64,000 bases of DNA, taken from NCBI GenBank assembly GCA_965178125.1, contig OZ237736.1, positions 1,612,001 through 1,676,000 on the forward strand, given 5' to 3'. Positions within the stretch are counted from its first letter, which is position 1, and each line of letters begins with the position of its first letter. Below, one piece after another: positions 1 to 10,530 of this stretch. The DNA is from Bilabrum cf. latius (taxonomy: Eukaryota > Bigyra: Bicosoecida > Bigyra > Bicosoecida). A program made the translations under genes and the position numbers. The notes below the pieces were generated by a model. It was not told the DNA's origin, did no database searches, and worked only from the letters and a program-made list of their open reading frames with translations.

Positions 1-3000
1 CCCCCTGCCTACGCGTCGGCCCCCTCGTCAGGGCCCGTGGCGGCGGACTTGCCCCTGGACGCCCCGCTCTGCGTGTCGCTGGTGCCCTCTGCCTGGCCAG
101 GCAACCTCGCCCGCATGCCGGCCTCGGCATCAGCCGCGCTGGGCTCCCGCCCGGACCGAGGCACCCGCTCCGGCACGGGCTCGGCGGCCGACCCGGAGTG
201 AGACCTCTCCGCGTCGCTGATGATCCCGGTCGCAGGCACCACCTCGTCCTGAGACACGTCCTCCTGTCGGGCGGAGGAGCCCCCTGCGCCGTCCTTGGGG
301 GCACCTGCCCCAGCTCGCCGGGCCCACGAGAGCCGGGACTGCATCTCAGGCCGCCAGCTCTGCCCGTGCTCCATCACTGAGGTCGAACGACGGCGAGACG
401 AAGAACCGGCTGCGGGACCGCTCGACTCATGCACGGATCCAGACGCCTGCGACACCTGCAACGAACCGCTCCCAAACGCCGAGGACTCTGCCCCGGGCTG
501 GTCGTGCGCGGAGTGTGCGGACCCATGGGCTGGCACCCCCTGCTGGCTCCTAGAGTGCCCCGGGGTCTCGTCAAGCAGCGACCGCCGCGAGCCCGAGACG
601 AGTGCTTCCACTTCTCCGCTGGGTCGCCGCTCACGCCTGCTCCTTGGTTTCCCTTGAGTCACCAGAACCGCCAGCCGGGGGGCCCGGGCGGACCCAGATC
701 TCACGTGCGTTGTCCCTTCATTGCGGCCCTGGGGCTGCTCCACGCGGTCCCCTGGGTCAAGCGGAGGTGTTGGAACGACCCCGATAGGCCCTCTGACGTC
801 AGTTCCGCTCGAGTCAGAGCTCCCATGTTCCACAGAGGGTGGGGCCGCTCGCAGACCGACGGAGCGCCGTTCCGACACAGGACTTGCAGCCCCAACCGCG
901 CTCCGCACCCGCGGCGGAGTGGCCACTGCATCGAAGGTACGCCTGCGGCCAATAAACGCACCCCTTGCACCGGGAGGTCCGTCGGCATCGGAGGCTGACG
1001 TCGGCTCCGTCTCGGATCCGCCAGTGGCGAGCCCCCTGCCCATGTCCCTGTCGACCGGCAGGTCAACGGATCCGAATCGGCTCTTGCGGTTGCCCCTTGC
1101 GCCCCGGGTGGAGGGCATTCCGCCCATGCTGCCGCCGCCTATGCCGTGCGATGTGCTCGACCACCCGCGGCGACCGGCCGGGCCGCCCCACGGCCGCTGT
1201 CTGCTCTGCGGCTGTGGAGTCCTGGACTCGCCGGGCCCGTGCCTGACCGCACGACCTGCCCCCGCGCTGATAGACAGACCCCGCTGGTGTGGCGAGCCTG
1301 CGAAACCTGCGGGAGACGCCGCCAGCGGTGAGCTAAAAGCATCCGCGGGAGACGTCATGGCCGCGGCGGCACCCATGAGTCCGAAGGAGAGGCCCGGCAT
1401 GGGGCCACCCACGGGTGTGCTGGCCGCATGAATCCTGGGAGACGGCACTTTGGAAGGCACGCGGCGGTGCCTCCGACGACCAGACAGCGTGCTGCTGTGT
1501 CCTGCCACGCTCCCGGACCGATGACTCCTTGTGCCTGCGGGCGAACCCAACTCCATGGGGCCACCGCCCCCGCCCCCGCCATCGCCATCTCTGCCACCAG
1601 TGCCTCTGCCCCCACTCGCGGCGGTAGCAGCGTCTCGGGTGCCGACGATCACAGACCGGCTGCGGCTGCGGGTCGCAGATTGTGACGAGTGCGATGCTAC
1701 TCCTGTCGTCGAGGCCGCAGCACCTCCAGCGGCCCGCCTCCCGCCCTCCGCGAGCATCCTGCCCTGCGAGGACCTGCGGCGGCTGCCAGGGGCCCTGTGC
1801 GTAGGGGTGGCCTGAGAGCTGGCAGCCATGTGCGTGTTGGTGATGCTGCGGTTCGAGTCCCCGGATTCTAGGGCCCCCCGGCTGTCCTTGCGACCAAACC
1901 CCGCGGTGGAGGCGCCACCGGTCGGTGTGCGCTGCCCCCTGGTCAGCTGGATCTCGGAAGCCGGAGGCAGGGCAGAGTCGCACCCTGTGACCCGTGGCAC
2001 CTCTCGCCCATCCCCGCGGGAGGAGCCTGCAGCCACTGATTGGGACCTGTGATCGCGACTGCTGGTGACTCGCACCCCAGTACCCGCGTCTTCCCCCGGC
2101 AGGGATGCGTCGGCGTCGGCGTCGCCCCCTTCGAATGGTGTGTGGGACTGGGACTGGGACCTCGAGTGGGGGTGCGGGTGAGGAACAGACCCCTGCATCT
2201 GCATGCTCAGCTGCTGCTGCTGCAGCATCTACTGCTGCTAGAGCATCTACTGCTGCATCTGCATCTGCATGGCCATGCTGTATCTCGCCAAACTGCCCAT
2301 CACCCCTGCGCCCACAGGCCCCTGCAGCGCCTCGGACGCTGGCAGCACGCTGCGACTGCCACGCATGTGCGACCGCCGTCTCCCTGCACCGCCGGCTCCG
2401 CCCGGTGTGCTGCCCCCTCCACCACTAGTCCCATGCCCGCTGAAAAACCACCCATGATGGCCTCCTGAGCTGCTCGTAGACCCCCCAGCGATCGCCCCCA
2501 GCTGGGGGGATCTCCCAGAATGCACCGGGGCCCGAGCTGCACCGAACATTCCGCCCATTCCGGCCCCAGGTGTCAGTGTACCGCCCATTCCCATCCCCAA
2601 CATGCTTCCTGGGCTTCGCACAGCGGACGGCATGGTGAAGTGTGACGAGGGCGACTCCACAGCCACCGACCTGGAGCGGCCTCTGGTTTGGGGCAACTGC
2701 AGTCCGCCCATGCCCAAGCCCACGCCCATCGGCTGTCGATCAGCCGCCCAGTTTTGCCCGCTGTCCTGCCTGCGCCTTCCCGCCCTAGACCCACCCCCAT
2801 CTCGATCTCGACCTCGATCTCGACCTCGGTCTCGGTCGCCCGTTCCCACTCCCCGCCCGCTGCCACCCCAGCCCCCACCCCCACCCCCGGTCTGCTCCCG
2901 GCCCAGCCGCCCCGCCGACGACCGGCGCCCCTCCGGCCCCCCGTGCCCAAGCCTGCTCCCGCTGCCCCCGCGCCGTGGGGCCTCTCTCTAGCTAGACCGG

Positions 3001-3644
3001 CCTCCCACCGAGTGCCCCGCCACACTACCCCCCGCAACTCCACCCCCTCCCCCCGGCGGCCGCCGCCTCTCTCTCCCCATTGCCATGCCACGGCTGCCCG
3101 CGGAGCCCTAGCGGTCCAGGCGAGAGGCCGGGGACAGCGCGCCCCTCTCTCCCGCCCGATCGGACTCGTCGCCTGACCCTCGCGCCCCTCGGTGGGGGAT
3201 GCCGCCCGAGCCGCCACGCTCCAGAATGCCGACGCTGCTGATCGAGGCACCGGTGGCAGAGGAGGCAGCTCGGCGATCCCGCACTCTTCCGTGCCGTGGC
3301 TGGTCCCTATCAGGCGTATGTGCCCCTGCCATTGCTGCAAATACCTAAGAGGATGACCGGGCGGCAGCGCCACTGCCACTGCCGTCGTCGGTGCCTTGAC
3401 CTGGTTGCATCGAGGCAGATCGAGAAACCATGGAAGGAATTGACATGGACGAGACGCGCCTACCATCTCTATACGATGCAAGCTACTATCGCGGTGATCC
3501 AGTATCGCCCTGTTGCACCATTCCGCTCCCAGTAGCAGATGCATGCGCATTCCGACCCGTGGATTCCAGCATGGCTGTGTGGACTGTCGAAGCCACCGAC
3601 CCACGACGCCGATCACTTTGCTGGTCCTGCTAGGGCGACGACAT
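1..3644 (-). CDS. Ser/Gly/Arg/Gln-rich low-complexity protein, 3' end beyond the left edge
   Basis: One uninterrupted minus-strand frame runs from an ATG at 3644 to the window edge (about 1,214 codons) once TAG is read as sense; about ten TAGs occur in it (e.g. 3630-3632, 3483-3488, 3345-3347, 3108-3110, 2988-2990, three in 2229-2249, and 6-8). A TGA at 3720-3722 lies upstream of the ATG in the same frame. The protein has no recognisable catalytic domain. It is dominated by Ser, Gly, Arg and Pro, with an RD-dipeptide run near 2800-2850, a glutamine/methionine tract near 2189-2272, and many SRS/RRxS motifs typical of disordered, phosphorylated proteins. Methionine/glycine-rich segments follow the RD run. 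No function is assigned. The reading frame is well supported by length and frame continuity; the exact start is inferred and an upstream exon is possible. Confidence 0.6.
2189..2272 (-). repeat. Gln/Met tract encoded by mixed CAG and TAG codons
   Basis: Within the low-complexity protein, a run of CAG and ATG codons contains three in-frame TAGs at 2247-2249, 2238-2240 and 2229-2231. Two of them directly flank a CAG CAG pair. TAG differs from CAG by one transition. This is the most direct local evidence that TAG is read as glutamine. Confidence 0.85.
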
Positions 3645-4260
3645 CACTGTATGTATTGCAATGAGGATTCGTGCGCGCTGACACACAACAGCACTGCGAA
3701 CGGCTAGGGTCGCTCCAAATCAGCAGTGTTCGGTGGGCCTCCCTGGCTGGTGTTCGAACCAGCTGCTGCAAGTGCGCAGCCGCCAGACCCGAGATAGCCA
3801 GTATTCAACTTGTATCGGCTGGCCTTACGTCCACAAAACGGGCCAGACGACAGGTTCTTGTGGAGGTAGACCTTGGCCTCGACTTCGCAAGCGGTTGCAA
3901 CCGGTTATCACTCGATTCGTGGTCGCAACTGAGTTCACGGTAGATCTATAGTAGGGGCAGCACTGCCTTGGCAAGTTGCCTTTGTGGAAGTTTGGGGGTT
4001 GTGGCCAGTAGAAGTTTGCAGCAATACGTTGAAAGTGCATCGAGGTGGGTGAGGCTTGGGGTGGCACTCGAGCTGGGCAACATGGTGAGTATCACCCACG
4101 TGGCGCGCCCGGCCGAACGTGTGCAGGTGTGTGGTATGGTGTTCGCAAGCGGCGCAATTTGCCTTGTATATCCTTGTTGCCGTGCGGGTGACGGTACCTC
4201 GTGGCCCCCCGCTGCCCCCTATCTTCATCTTCATCTACACCTTCATCTTCCACACTGTCT
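3645..4260. other. Intergenic region, probable promoter of the left-edge gene
   Basis: This 616-bp stretch lies between the 3' end of the SPOC-domain gene (stop at 4261-4263) and the start of the left-edge gene at 3644. It is less GC-rich than the genes and I see no convincing coding frame. Its one notable element is the palindrome at 3893-3902. Confidence 0.5.
3893..3902. promoter_or_regulatory. Palindromic motif GGTTGCAACC, copy 1
   Basis: A perfect 10-bp palindrome about 250 bp upstream of the left-edge gene. The same 10-mer recurs at 19482-19491 and 29684-29693, both in divergent intergenic regions. Chance expectation in 64 kb is well below one copy. The role is inferred. Confidence 0.45.
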
Positions 4261-5898
4261 TCATCGTTTCTTGCCGTACACGGCGAGCAGCTTGTCCTTG
4301 TGCTGGGGAGGCACGACCTGCTGCTTGAGCATCGCTGCCGTGGGTGGGACCACATGGATCACGCGGCGGCCAGGGGCCTCCACAACCCCTGCACGGTCCC
4401 TGTCCAGCAGGTCCTGCCTCAGCTTCGCGAAGGCACCTGCGCTGGCGGCATCTCGCGGGTCTGGCTGCACGACGAGGAAATGCCTGCCCTCACGCATGGG
4501 GAACCAGGCCTGAATCTTGTCCAGGTGGGCGCGCGCATGGATGCGGTACTCGGTGGGACTGCGGGGGCAGGGCTTGGGCAAGGGGACTCGCATGCGGAGG
4601 ATGGGACACTCGACACTAGAGAAGCAGCCAGGGATAATGGGCATGCGTGGGACCGGAGCAGTGCCTACGGCGCGACAAATCCAGCACAAAAGTCGATCGG
4701 CGGAGCACGGGGGAGCATGGAGACAACAAGAAGCATCTCACAGCTAGACGCCGACGTAGTCATCGCTTGAAGAGGCCCGAGCTAACTGCACCTGGAGCTC
4801 GCACAGCCCCGGCATGATGAGCTTGCCGCTGCCAAGCACATCTGCGGCGCTTACGTCTCCGGCAGCCCCGGCATCGTTACCAGACGCGTGGTCTGCAACA
4901 CCGGATGAAGATGAAGATGCAATAGCCGATGACGATGATGATGATGATGTACCACTGGATACGGCAGCTGCTGGGTTGTACGCATCTGATGATGCGGCAG
5001 CAGCTACTTGATCCGAAGAGAACGCGGCCCTCAGATCTGATGCCGCTGCAGCCCTCGGATCTGATGCCGCTGCAGCCCTCGGATCTGATGCCGCTGCAGC
5101 CCTCGGATCTGATGCCGCTGCAGCCCTCGGATCTGGTGCCGCTGCAGCCCTCGGATCTGATGCCGCTGCAGCCCTCGGATCTGATGCCGCTGCAGCCCTC
5201 GGATCTGATGCCGCTGCAGCCCTCGGATCTGATGCCGCTGCAGCCCTCGGATCTGATGCCGCTGCAGCCCTCGGATCTGATGCCGCTGCAGCCCTCGGAT
5301 CTGGTGCAATCGGCAGCGTCGGTGGCGCAGACGCCTGTCTCGGGTCCTCCACTGCGCCAGGCTGCATGCCCGCTGGTGGCAACCCCCCTGACTAGTCTAT
5401 TCTAGCACGTTTCGAATCCGGCATGTCATGGCTGCCCGCCAACCCTGGTGCTAGTGCACCGGGTGCTTGTCCCAACAAACCACCCCCACTCGGTGGAGGC
5501 GGGGCAACGCGCTGCCCAAGGCTAGGGGCACCCATCTACGGCAGCGAGTTAGATAAGTTTCCGGCAAACTATGGCTGTACATTTGCTTCTCCAATTGGTC
5601 GCTTCTGGCCAAGCGCTGGAGCGGACCCGCCCCATCTCGAAGCTGTCGGAGCCACGGGGACCTGTGCTTGACCAATCTGGGCTACAGAACCAGCTTGGGG
5701 GCGTTGTATGTTACTTGGATGCTGTTTTCTTTCATCAGACGAGATAAATTTCACCCCGGCTGCGGTTGGGCCTGAATAGAAGGAGCCTGATCCTGCAGGA
5801 TTCTGAGCCGGAGCTGGGAGAGATGACTGCGGCCCAAGACCAACCTCCTTCACGCCAGCACCCCAGCCACCATCTCCATCACTATCTGAATCACTCAT
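4261..5898 (-). CDS. SPOC-domain protein with a DPRAAAAS tandem repeat
   Basis: Two exons, 5898..4742 and 4615..4261, are separated by a 126-nt intron (GTGAGA donor, TTCTCTAG acceptor) with phase preserved, giving about 503 residues. The N-terminus is acidic (MSDSDSDGDGGW); a Gln/Pro/Gly-rich region, a basic SKRARID segment, twelve copies of an 8-residue repeat and a polyserine stretch follow. Exon 2 encodes a SPOC-like domain: its C-terminal part, around RDRAGVVEAP and IHVVPP, matches the DRAGV...VPP core of the plant FPA SPOC domain. SPOC domains bind phosphorylated partners such as the RNA polymerase II CTD in RNA processing and transcription. No RRMs are present, so it is not a full FPA/SPEN protein. 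Four TAG codons are read through (5569-5571, 5530-5532, 5389-5391 approx., 4744-4746); the stop is TGA. SPOC identity is moderately confident. Confidence 0.7.
5014..5301 (-). repeat. 24-bp tandem repeat, 12 units
   Basis: Twelve head-to-tail 24-bp units encode eleven DPRAAAA(S/P) units and one diverged DLRAAFSS in the SPOC gene. Units are nearly identical, with occasional single-base changes such as gatctggtg for gatctgatg. The period is a multiple of three, so copy-number change keeps the frame; all frames are open here, producing shadow reading frames. Confidence 0.95.
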
Positions 5899-6051
5899 AA
5901 TCTGCGTTACGATGTCCTCTATTCGCGACTACAAAGAATATATTTTGTTGAGGCAAATGTCTGTAACGTGCAGTTACCGAAATCCTCGCGAACCAAAATC
6001 GCCAATGTTCAAGCCAAGTGTTCTACGTTAGAACGCAAACTATTGCCCACC
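5899..6051. promoter_or_regulatory. Divergent promoter region between the SPOC gene and the NCLX-like gene
   Basis: Only 153 bp separate the two start codons. The segment is AT-richer than the flanks and includes a TATA-like stretch (aatatatttt) near 5937-5946. The NCLX ATG sits in a strong CACCATGG context. Shared promoter function is inferred from the geometry. Confidence 0.5.
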
Positions 6052-9000
6052 ATGGCAGCTCGTCTGGGGGTGACGGCTATTATGGCGACTTGGGCTGCGA
6101 CTAGATACTTTTCAGCCTCATCAAATGGTCCCAGAATGCGTGGGTCGCAGGTGTCCGGTGCTTAGGGTGCCGATGAAAATGAGCTCTCTTCCATTGAAAC
6201 CGACAGCGCGCTGGATGATTTGCGTGACTTGGTGATGCAGGCCGGTATCACTCGTGGACAGTCTCCGGCAATATCCTATGCAAGCGGACCGGCCTGGTAC
6301 GTGGTTGCGACGCCAGCTTCACGAGGCTTTCGAAGCAACAGTGATCGATAGGGCTCTTTCACGGGCACTGTCGGATCTAACGTGGAACCCGGTCAATTAG
6401 TAGGCGGATACCGGTCTCGATCTCCCTCTTTTATATCGTTTGTTGCTGAATTGCAGGCAGACAGCAGCAGGAAAGGATCCGACCAGTTCGGTATGCACGG
6501 CAGCGCTTTCAGGCATTCTTCCCAATTATCGGCAATCGGTATGTTAAGGGACATTGTTGCAGACCTTGATGCAGCTCTGGTTCCTGCATGGTCGGCGTTC
6601 CACGAGCCGAGCCCCCCTGGACTGGTTCCCGATCATCGCGGCTTTGGGCCATCGAAAGAGAGAAGTATCGCGGATGAAGGTATTCAATAGAGTACTCTTT
6701 TTCATGCCACTGCTTGGGCTGCACTGGAAGCCGCGGCAACTGGCACTCCCATGGATGCGACGGTTGGGCAAACGGAGGCATCCGCCCCGGACGACTCGGT
6801 GCCTGGGGGGGAGGCACCTGACCCGATCCTCGCCGAGGAGGCACCCAAGGGGTCTGCCCCTGCCCCAGTTGCCGTGGACCCATTGGTTGGACTTGCATCA
6901 TCGGCGAGCAGCACCGAGCAAGAGGCCGCCGGGGAGGCCCCCCCCCCCATGTCGGAGCTGACTCCGTGGGGCTCCTCCATGGCCGCCCAGCTGTCGCAGT
7001 GGACCTTCGGAGACCCCAGCAAGGAAACCGTCGCCTGCCTGCGTCGGGTGGAGAAGAAGTACGGCTGCCAGGCCGTGGGGTGTGACGACCAGGTGCAGGG
7101 GTTCATCAACTACCTGGCCACGCACGAGTGCACCATGGGGGAGGTGAACCTCAAGTGGCTCTCGTGGATCTGCATGATCGTCTGGCTCGTGTACCTCCTA
7201 TTCATGCTGGGAGACACGGCGGATGAGTTCTTCTGCCCCGTGCTGGACCAGATCGTGATCGTCACGCAAATCTCTCCAAACCTGGCGGGAGTCACCTTCC
7301 TGTCCCTCGGTAACGGGGCGCCCGACGCGGCCGCCTCCATCGCCGCCACACTCTCGGGGCAGCTGGATGTGGGCGTCAGCGCCGTCATCGGGGCCGGTGT
7401 CTTCGTGACCACGGTGGTGATCGCGGCGGTGATCCTCTCCAGCGAGGTGACCCTCAACCGGCGGCCCTTCCTGCGGGACACCATCTTCTACCTCGTGGCC
7501 ACGCTCTACCTCCTGGTTTGCTTCTCGGACAAGAAGGTGCACCTCGGGGAGGCCCTCGGCTTCCTCGGCATCTACGTCGTCTTTGGATCCGTGGTGGTGG
7601 TGGGCCGGCAGCTGTACCAGGGTTGGAAGGGCAAGGAGGCTGAGGAGCAGGGCGATCTGCTCGACATGGGGGCAGCGGGTGGCAAGGGTGCCGGCGCGAT
7701 GGTGGTACCTGCGAAGGGCAAGGTGCTCACGGCAGGTCCCGGGCCTAGCCCCCTGGGGACCAGCCGGCGGTCGCTGCTAGGCGACGGGCCGGCTGGCGGC
7801 AGCGGTCGAGCAGGAGCAGGTGGCGGGAGGTCGCGCGCCTTTTCGGACGAGTGGATGGCTTCGGAGCGGAAGACCGAGGTGGCGGCTCGGCTGCACGACG
7901 TCATGGAGGAGGAGGGCGATGAGGAGGACAGCGGGGCCGAGGGCGGGGAACAGGGACAAGGACAGGGACAAAGTCAGGCGGGCGAGTCATCGAGCGGGGC
8001 CGGGGTTGCTGCTGCTGCACCTGGCGCCGAAGACCGCAGCCCCAGCGCTGTCCGTCGGCACGCGAGCTGGAAAGACGCCAAGAACAGCGCCATGCGGTCG
8101 TCAGCCCGCTCGCTGGTCATGGGTAAGAAGCGCAGGTCGCTGCTGCCGGGAGACAAGGTGTTTGCCGAGGCGGCCGTGGAGGCGAGGACCGAGAGGGAGG
8201 CAGAAGTGGGGGGAGGCGCGGCGTCTGCCAGGAGCGGCCTCTCGCCGAGCCTACGCGAGGGGGGTGGTGCGGGCGCCCCGTTGCGGCTCCGCAGCGGCAG
8301 CCTGGTGGAGCGGGGTGACGGCTCCGGCGTGCACGGTGCAGTGGCGGCTGCCATCTTCGGTAGGCGCAAGAAGGGCCGGTCCCACAAGCACGCCAAGCAC
8401 GGGAAGGACGGGTACCACAAGCCGGCTGGGTTTTTCCACACGCATGAGAGGAGGGCCCGCATGTGGATGCGATTCGTGGTCGACGAGGAGAAGTCCATCC
8501 ATTCGGCGCGGGAGCGGGCTGCCAGGGGGCGCCAGTTGGGGGGGGGAGTCAAGGGTAGCTTGAACGTGGAGCACTCCGATGTCGCGAGCGACCGCCAATC
8601 GGACCAGGGCCCCGCCAAGTGGGACGAGAGCGGGGTGCCTCTGCTGCCCAGCTCCGACGGAGAGGGCGACGGCAGCGACGACGACGGAGAGGAAGAGGAG
8701 GCGGACATGTGCGATGCGTTCTGCGGAGACGACACGCTGCTGGGCAAGGCCCTCAACATGATCTTGTTTCCCAGCAACTTGCTGCGGCAGATCACCGTGC
8801 CAATGCTAGACGAGGACAGCTACGACTACCGATTCGTGGCGGTTACCACGTTCTTTGGGCTACCGTTCATGGCAGTGGTGGGGTACCAGACCATCGGGGC
8901 CGACCTCAGCGGTCTAACGGGTCCCATCCTACCGGGGGCCCCGGCGGGCGTGTGCGTGCTGCTGGTGCTCGGCCTCGTTGGGCTAGCCAAGAGCGTGGCC

Positions 9001-9615
9001 ATGTTCTTCACCCTTCCACGGGACGAGATCCCGCAGAGCTTCTTCATCGTAATCCCGCTACTGTTCCTCGGCTTCTTGACGAGCGTGTGCTGGATCATCG
9101 TTATTGCCAATGAGATCGTGGGGCTGCTGGAGGCTCTCGGCCTGCTGCTGTCAGTGCCGACCAGCGTGCTGGGGCTCACCGTGCTGGCCTGGGGCAACTC
9201 GCTGGGCGACCTGATCGCAGACATGACCGTGGCCAAGGAGGGCAAGCCCGAGATGGCCATCGCAGGCGCCATCGCAGGGCCCGGCTTCAACCTGGCGATC
9301 GGGCTGGGACTCAGCCTCGTCATCGGGGTGTCCAACCGCGTGGCTCAGCACGCGACCGACCCCTCCATTCCCCCGTACATCGACCTGACAAACCCGGACA
9401 ACACCACTCCGCTCCCGCCATCCTAGATCCGCGTGGTATGGACGCTGTTCGGGTTCTTGATCCTGAGTCTCGTGTCCATGCTCGTGATCGTGCCTCTGTC
9501 AAGCGACTCGTCCACCGGCAAGTACACCATGCCACGGTGGCTGGCCTACTACCAGCTGGCGTGCTACGCGGTATTCATGGTGCTTGCTTTCACCTTCACC
9601 TTTGCGGAGTTTTGA
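6052..9615 (+). CDS. NCLX/CCX-type sodium (lithium)/calcium exchanger, SLC8B1-like
   Basis: Single exon of about 1,187 residues ending at TGA 9613-9615, with four TAG codons read as sense (6163, 6349, 6688, 9424). Two Na/Ca-exchanger membrane domains are visible. The first carries AGVTFLSLGNGAPD (around residue 420); the second carries LGLTVLAWGNSLGD (around residue 1047). These are the alpha-repeat motifs of the cation/Ca exchanger family that includes mitochondrial NCLX and plant CCX. A Cys-containing luminal segment precedes the first domain. Between the domains lies a roughly 370-residue acidic, Ser/Gly-rich cytosolic loop, longer than in animal NCLX. The first 30 residues (MAARLGVTAIMATWAATRYF...) are basic and amphipathic, compatible with a mitochondrial presequence. 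The last TAG falls directly before the final membrane segments, so standard-code annotation would truncate the second exchanger domain. Confidence 0.9.
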
Positions 9616-9925
9616 GAAATGGAGAATCTGGCGAGGTGGCGCCAGAGCTCCGATTTATTTGGCCCGTGCACCGGACGGTCACCCTTGCATGGGGGGCGGG
9701 GGCGGTCTTGCTGCTCAGCAATGCCACCGACCAGTCCGAGTGTCCGGCTCGCCTCGGCCAAGAAAATAGATGATGCGAGCAGGGTGGCCAGGAGTCTGGT
9801 CTGCACTAGGCTGGTGGGTGCGTGTCATAGGGCGCGCTTGCGACAGCTGGATGGCTGACTACCAGATCATGTTTCCAATCTATGTTTTGAATCGTCCCGC
9901 AGACATGTACACTACTCCACGTAGG
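9616..9925. other. Intergenic, 3' flanks of two convergent genes
   Basis: This 310-bp stretch follows the NCLX stop. I see no coding frame or strong structural signal in it. Confidence 0.4.
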
Positions 9926-10530
9926 TTACGTAGCGGGGCGCCCTGCCTGGAATGTATGCCCTGCCTCCAGTCGCATGGTCTCCCCTGCCTGCGATGTATG
10001 CCTTGCCTCCAATCGCATGGTCTCCCCTGCCTCGGCCGCTCTGTCCTGCGCTGCCCTCACCATCGCGTCCAGCTTGCGCTTCACCACGTCCCTCCGCTTC
10101 ATGCCTCTTCCCTCTCCATTGACAGCAGCAGCACGACGTGGAAGACCAGCTTGCTCCCATGCAGCAGGAGGGCCATGGCCTTGCTCACCGCCCCCACCAG
10201 GATCACAACGGTGCTACCCTCCCCGCCCACCTGCTTGGCGCCTGCCACGGCGACCGTGTAGCCCTCATCCAGCATCACGATCTCCACGGTGCTCACCGGG
10301 GAGCGGAGACAGGGACAGGGGTCGGCCCCACATGCTTTGGGGCCTGCTGCTCCGTCCACCGTTGGCGCACCCGCTGGAATTACCGCCACCGGCAGCTCAC
10401 CCGGGGGCGGTGTAGCGGCGCCTGTCCTAATGCCCCAAGCAGGGGCAGGCGGTGCGCCGCAGGTCCAGCCCCAGCACGGGCTAGTGGCCGCCTCCACAGC
10501 TGGTTCCAAGCGATCGAGGTCCCGAGAGGT
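9926..10530 (-). CDS. Unidentified small protein, exon structure unresolved
   Basis: Codon third positions are strongly GC-biased on the minus strand, supporting coding. The upstream part (about 10530-10099) reads ...VEIVMLDEGYTVAVAG... and meets TGA at 10099-10101. A second frame begins at the overlapping ATG (10102, ATGA arrangement), reads MKRRDVVKRKLDAMVRAAQD, and ends at TAA 9926-9928 after 58 codons. A phase-compatible intron, from a GTGAGC donor inside the first part to a GGAGAG acceptor just before the ATG, would join both parts. Alternatives are a one-base assembly error or two overlapping reading frames. A TGA at 10531-10533 closes the frame upstream, so the 5' exon is missing. I recognise no family. 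Confidence 0.4.
9942..10030 (-). repeat. 42-bp tandem repeat, about two copies
   Basis: Two imperfect 42-bp copies encode a 14-residue repeat (AGETMRLEA followed by RHTSQ or GHTFQ) in the small minus-strand gene. The period is a multiple of three, as expected for a repeat under coding constraint. Confidence 0.8.

Noticed and set aside
1845-1865. tRNA B-box-like GGTTCGAGTCC
   Set aside because: It lies inside coding sequence and has no matching A box or acceptor stem.
2573-3616. Alternative minus-strand frame overlapping the left-edge gene
   Set aside because: It is out of frame with the long Gln/Ser-rich reading that continues to the window edge, and its composition is less protein-like.
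3745-3775. Possible tRNA TPsiC-like GTTCGAAC
   Set aside because: No A box or cloverleaf can be drawn around it; no suppressor tRNA gene was found in this window.
5031-5309. Minus-strand repeat protein made of HQIRGLQR units
   Set aside because: Shadow frame of the 24-bp repeat, whose period keeps all frames open.
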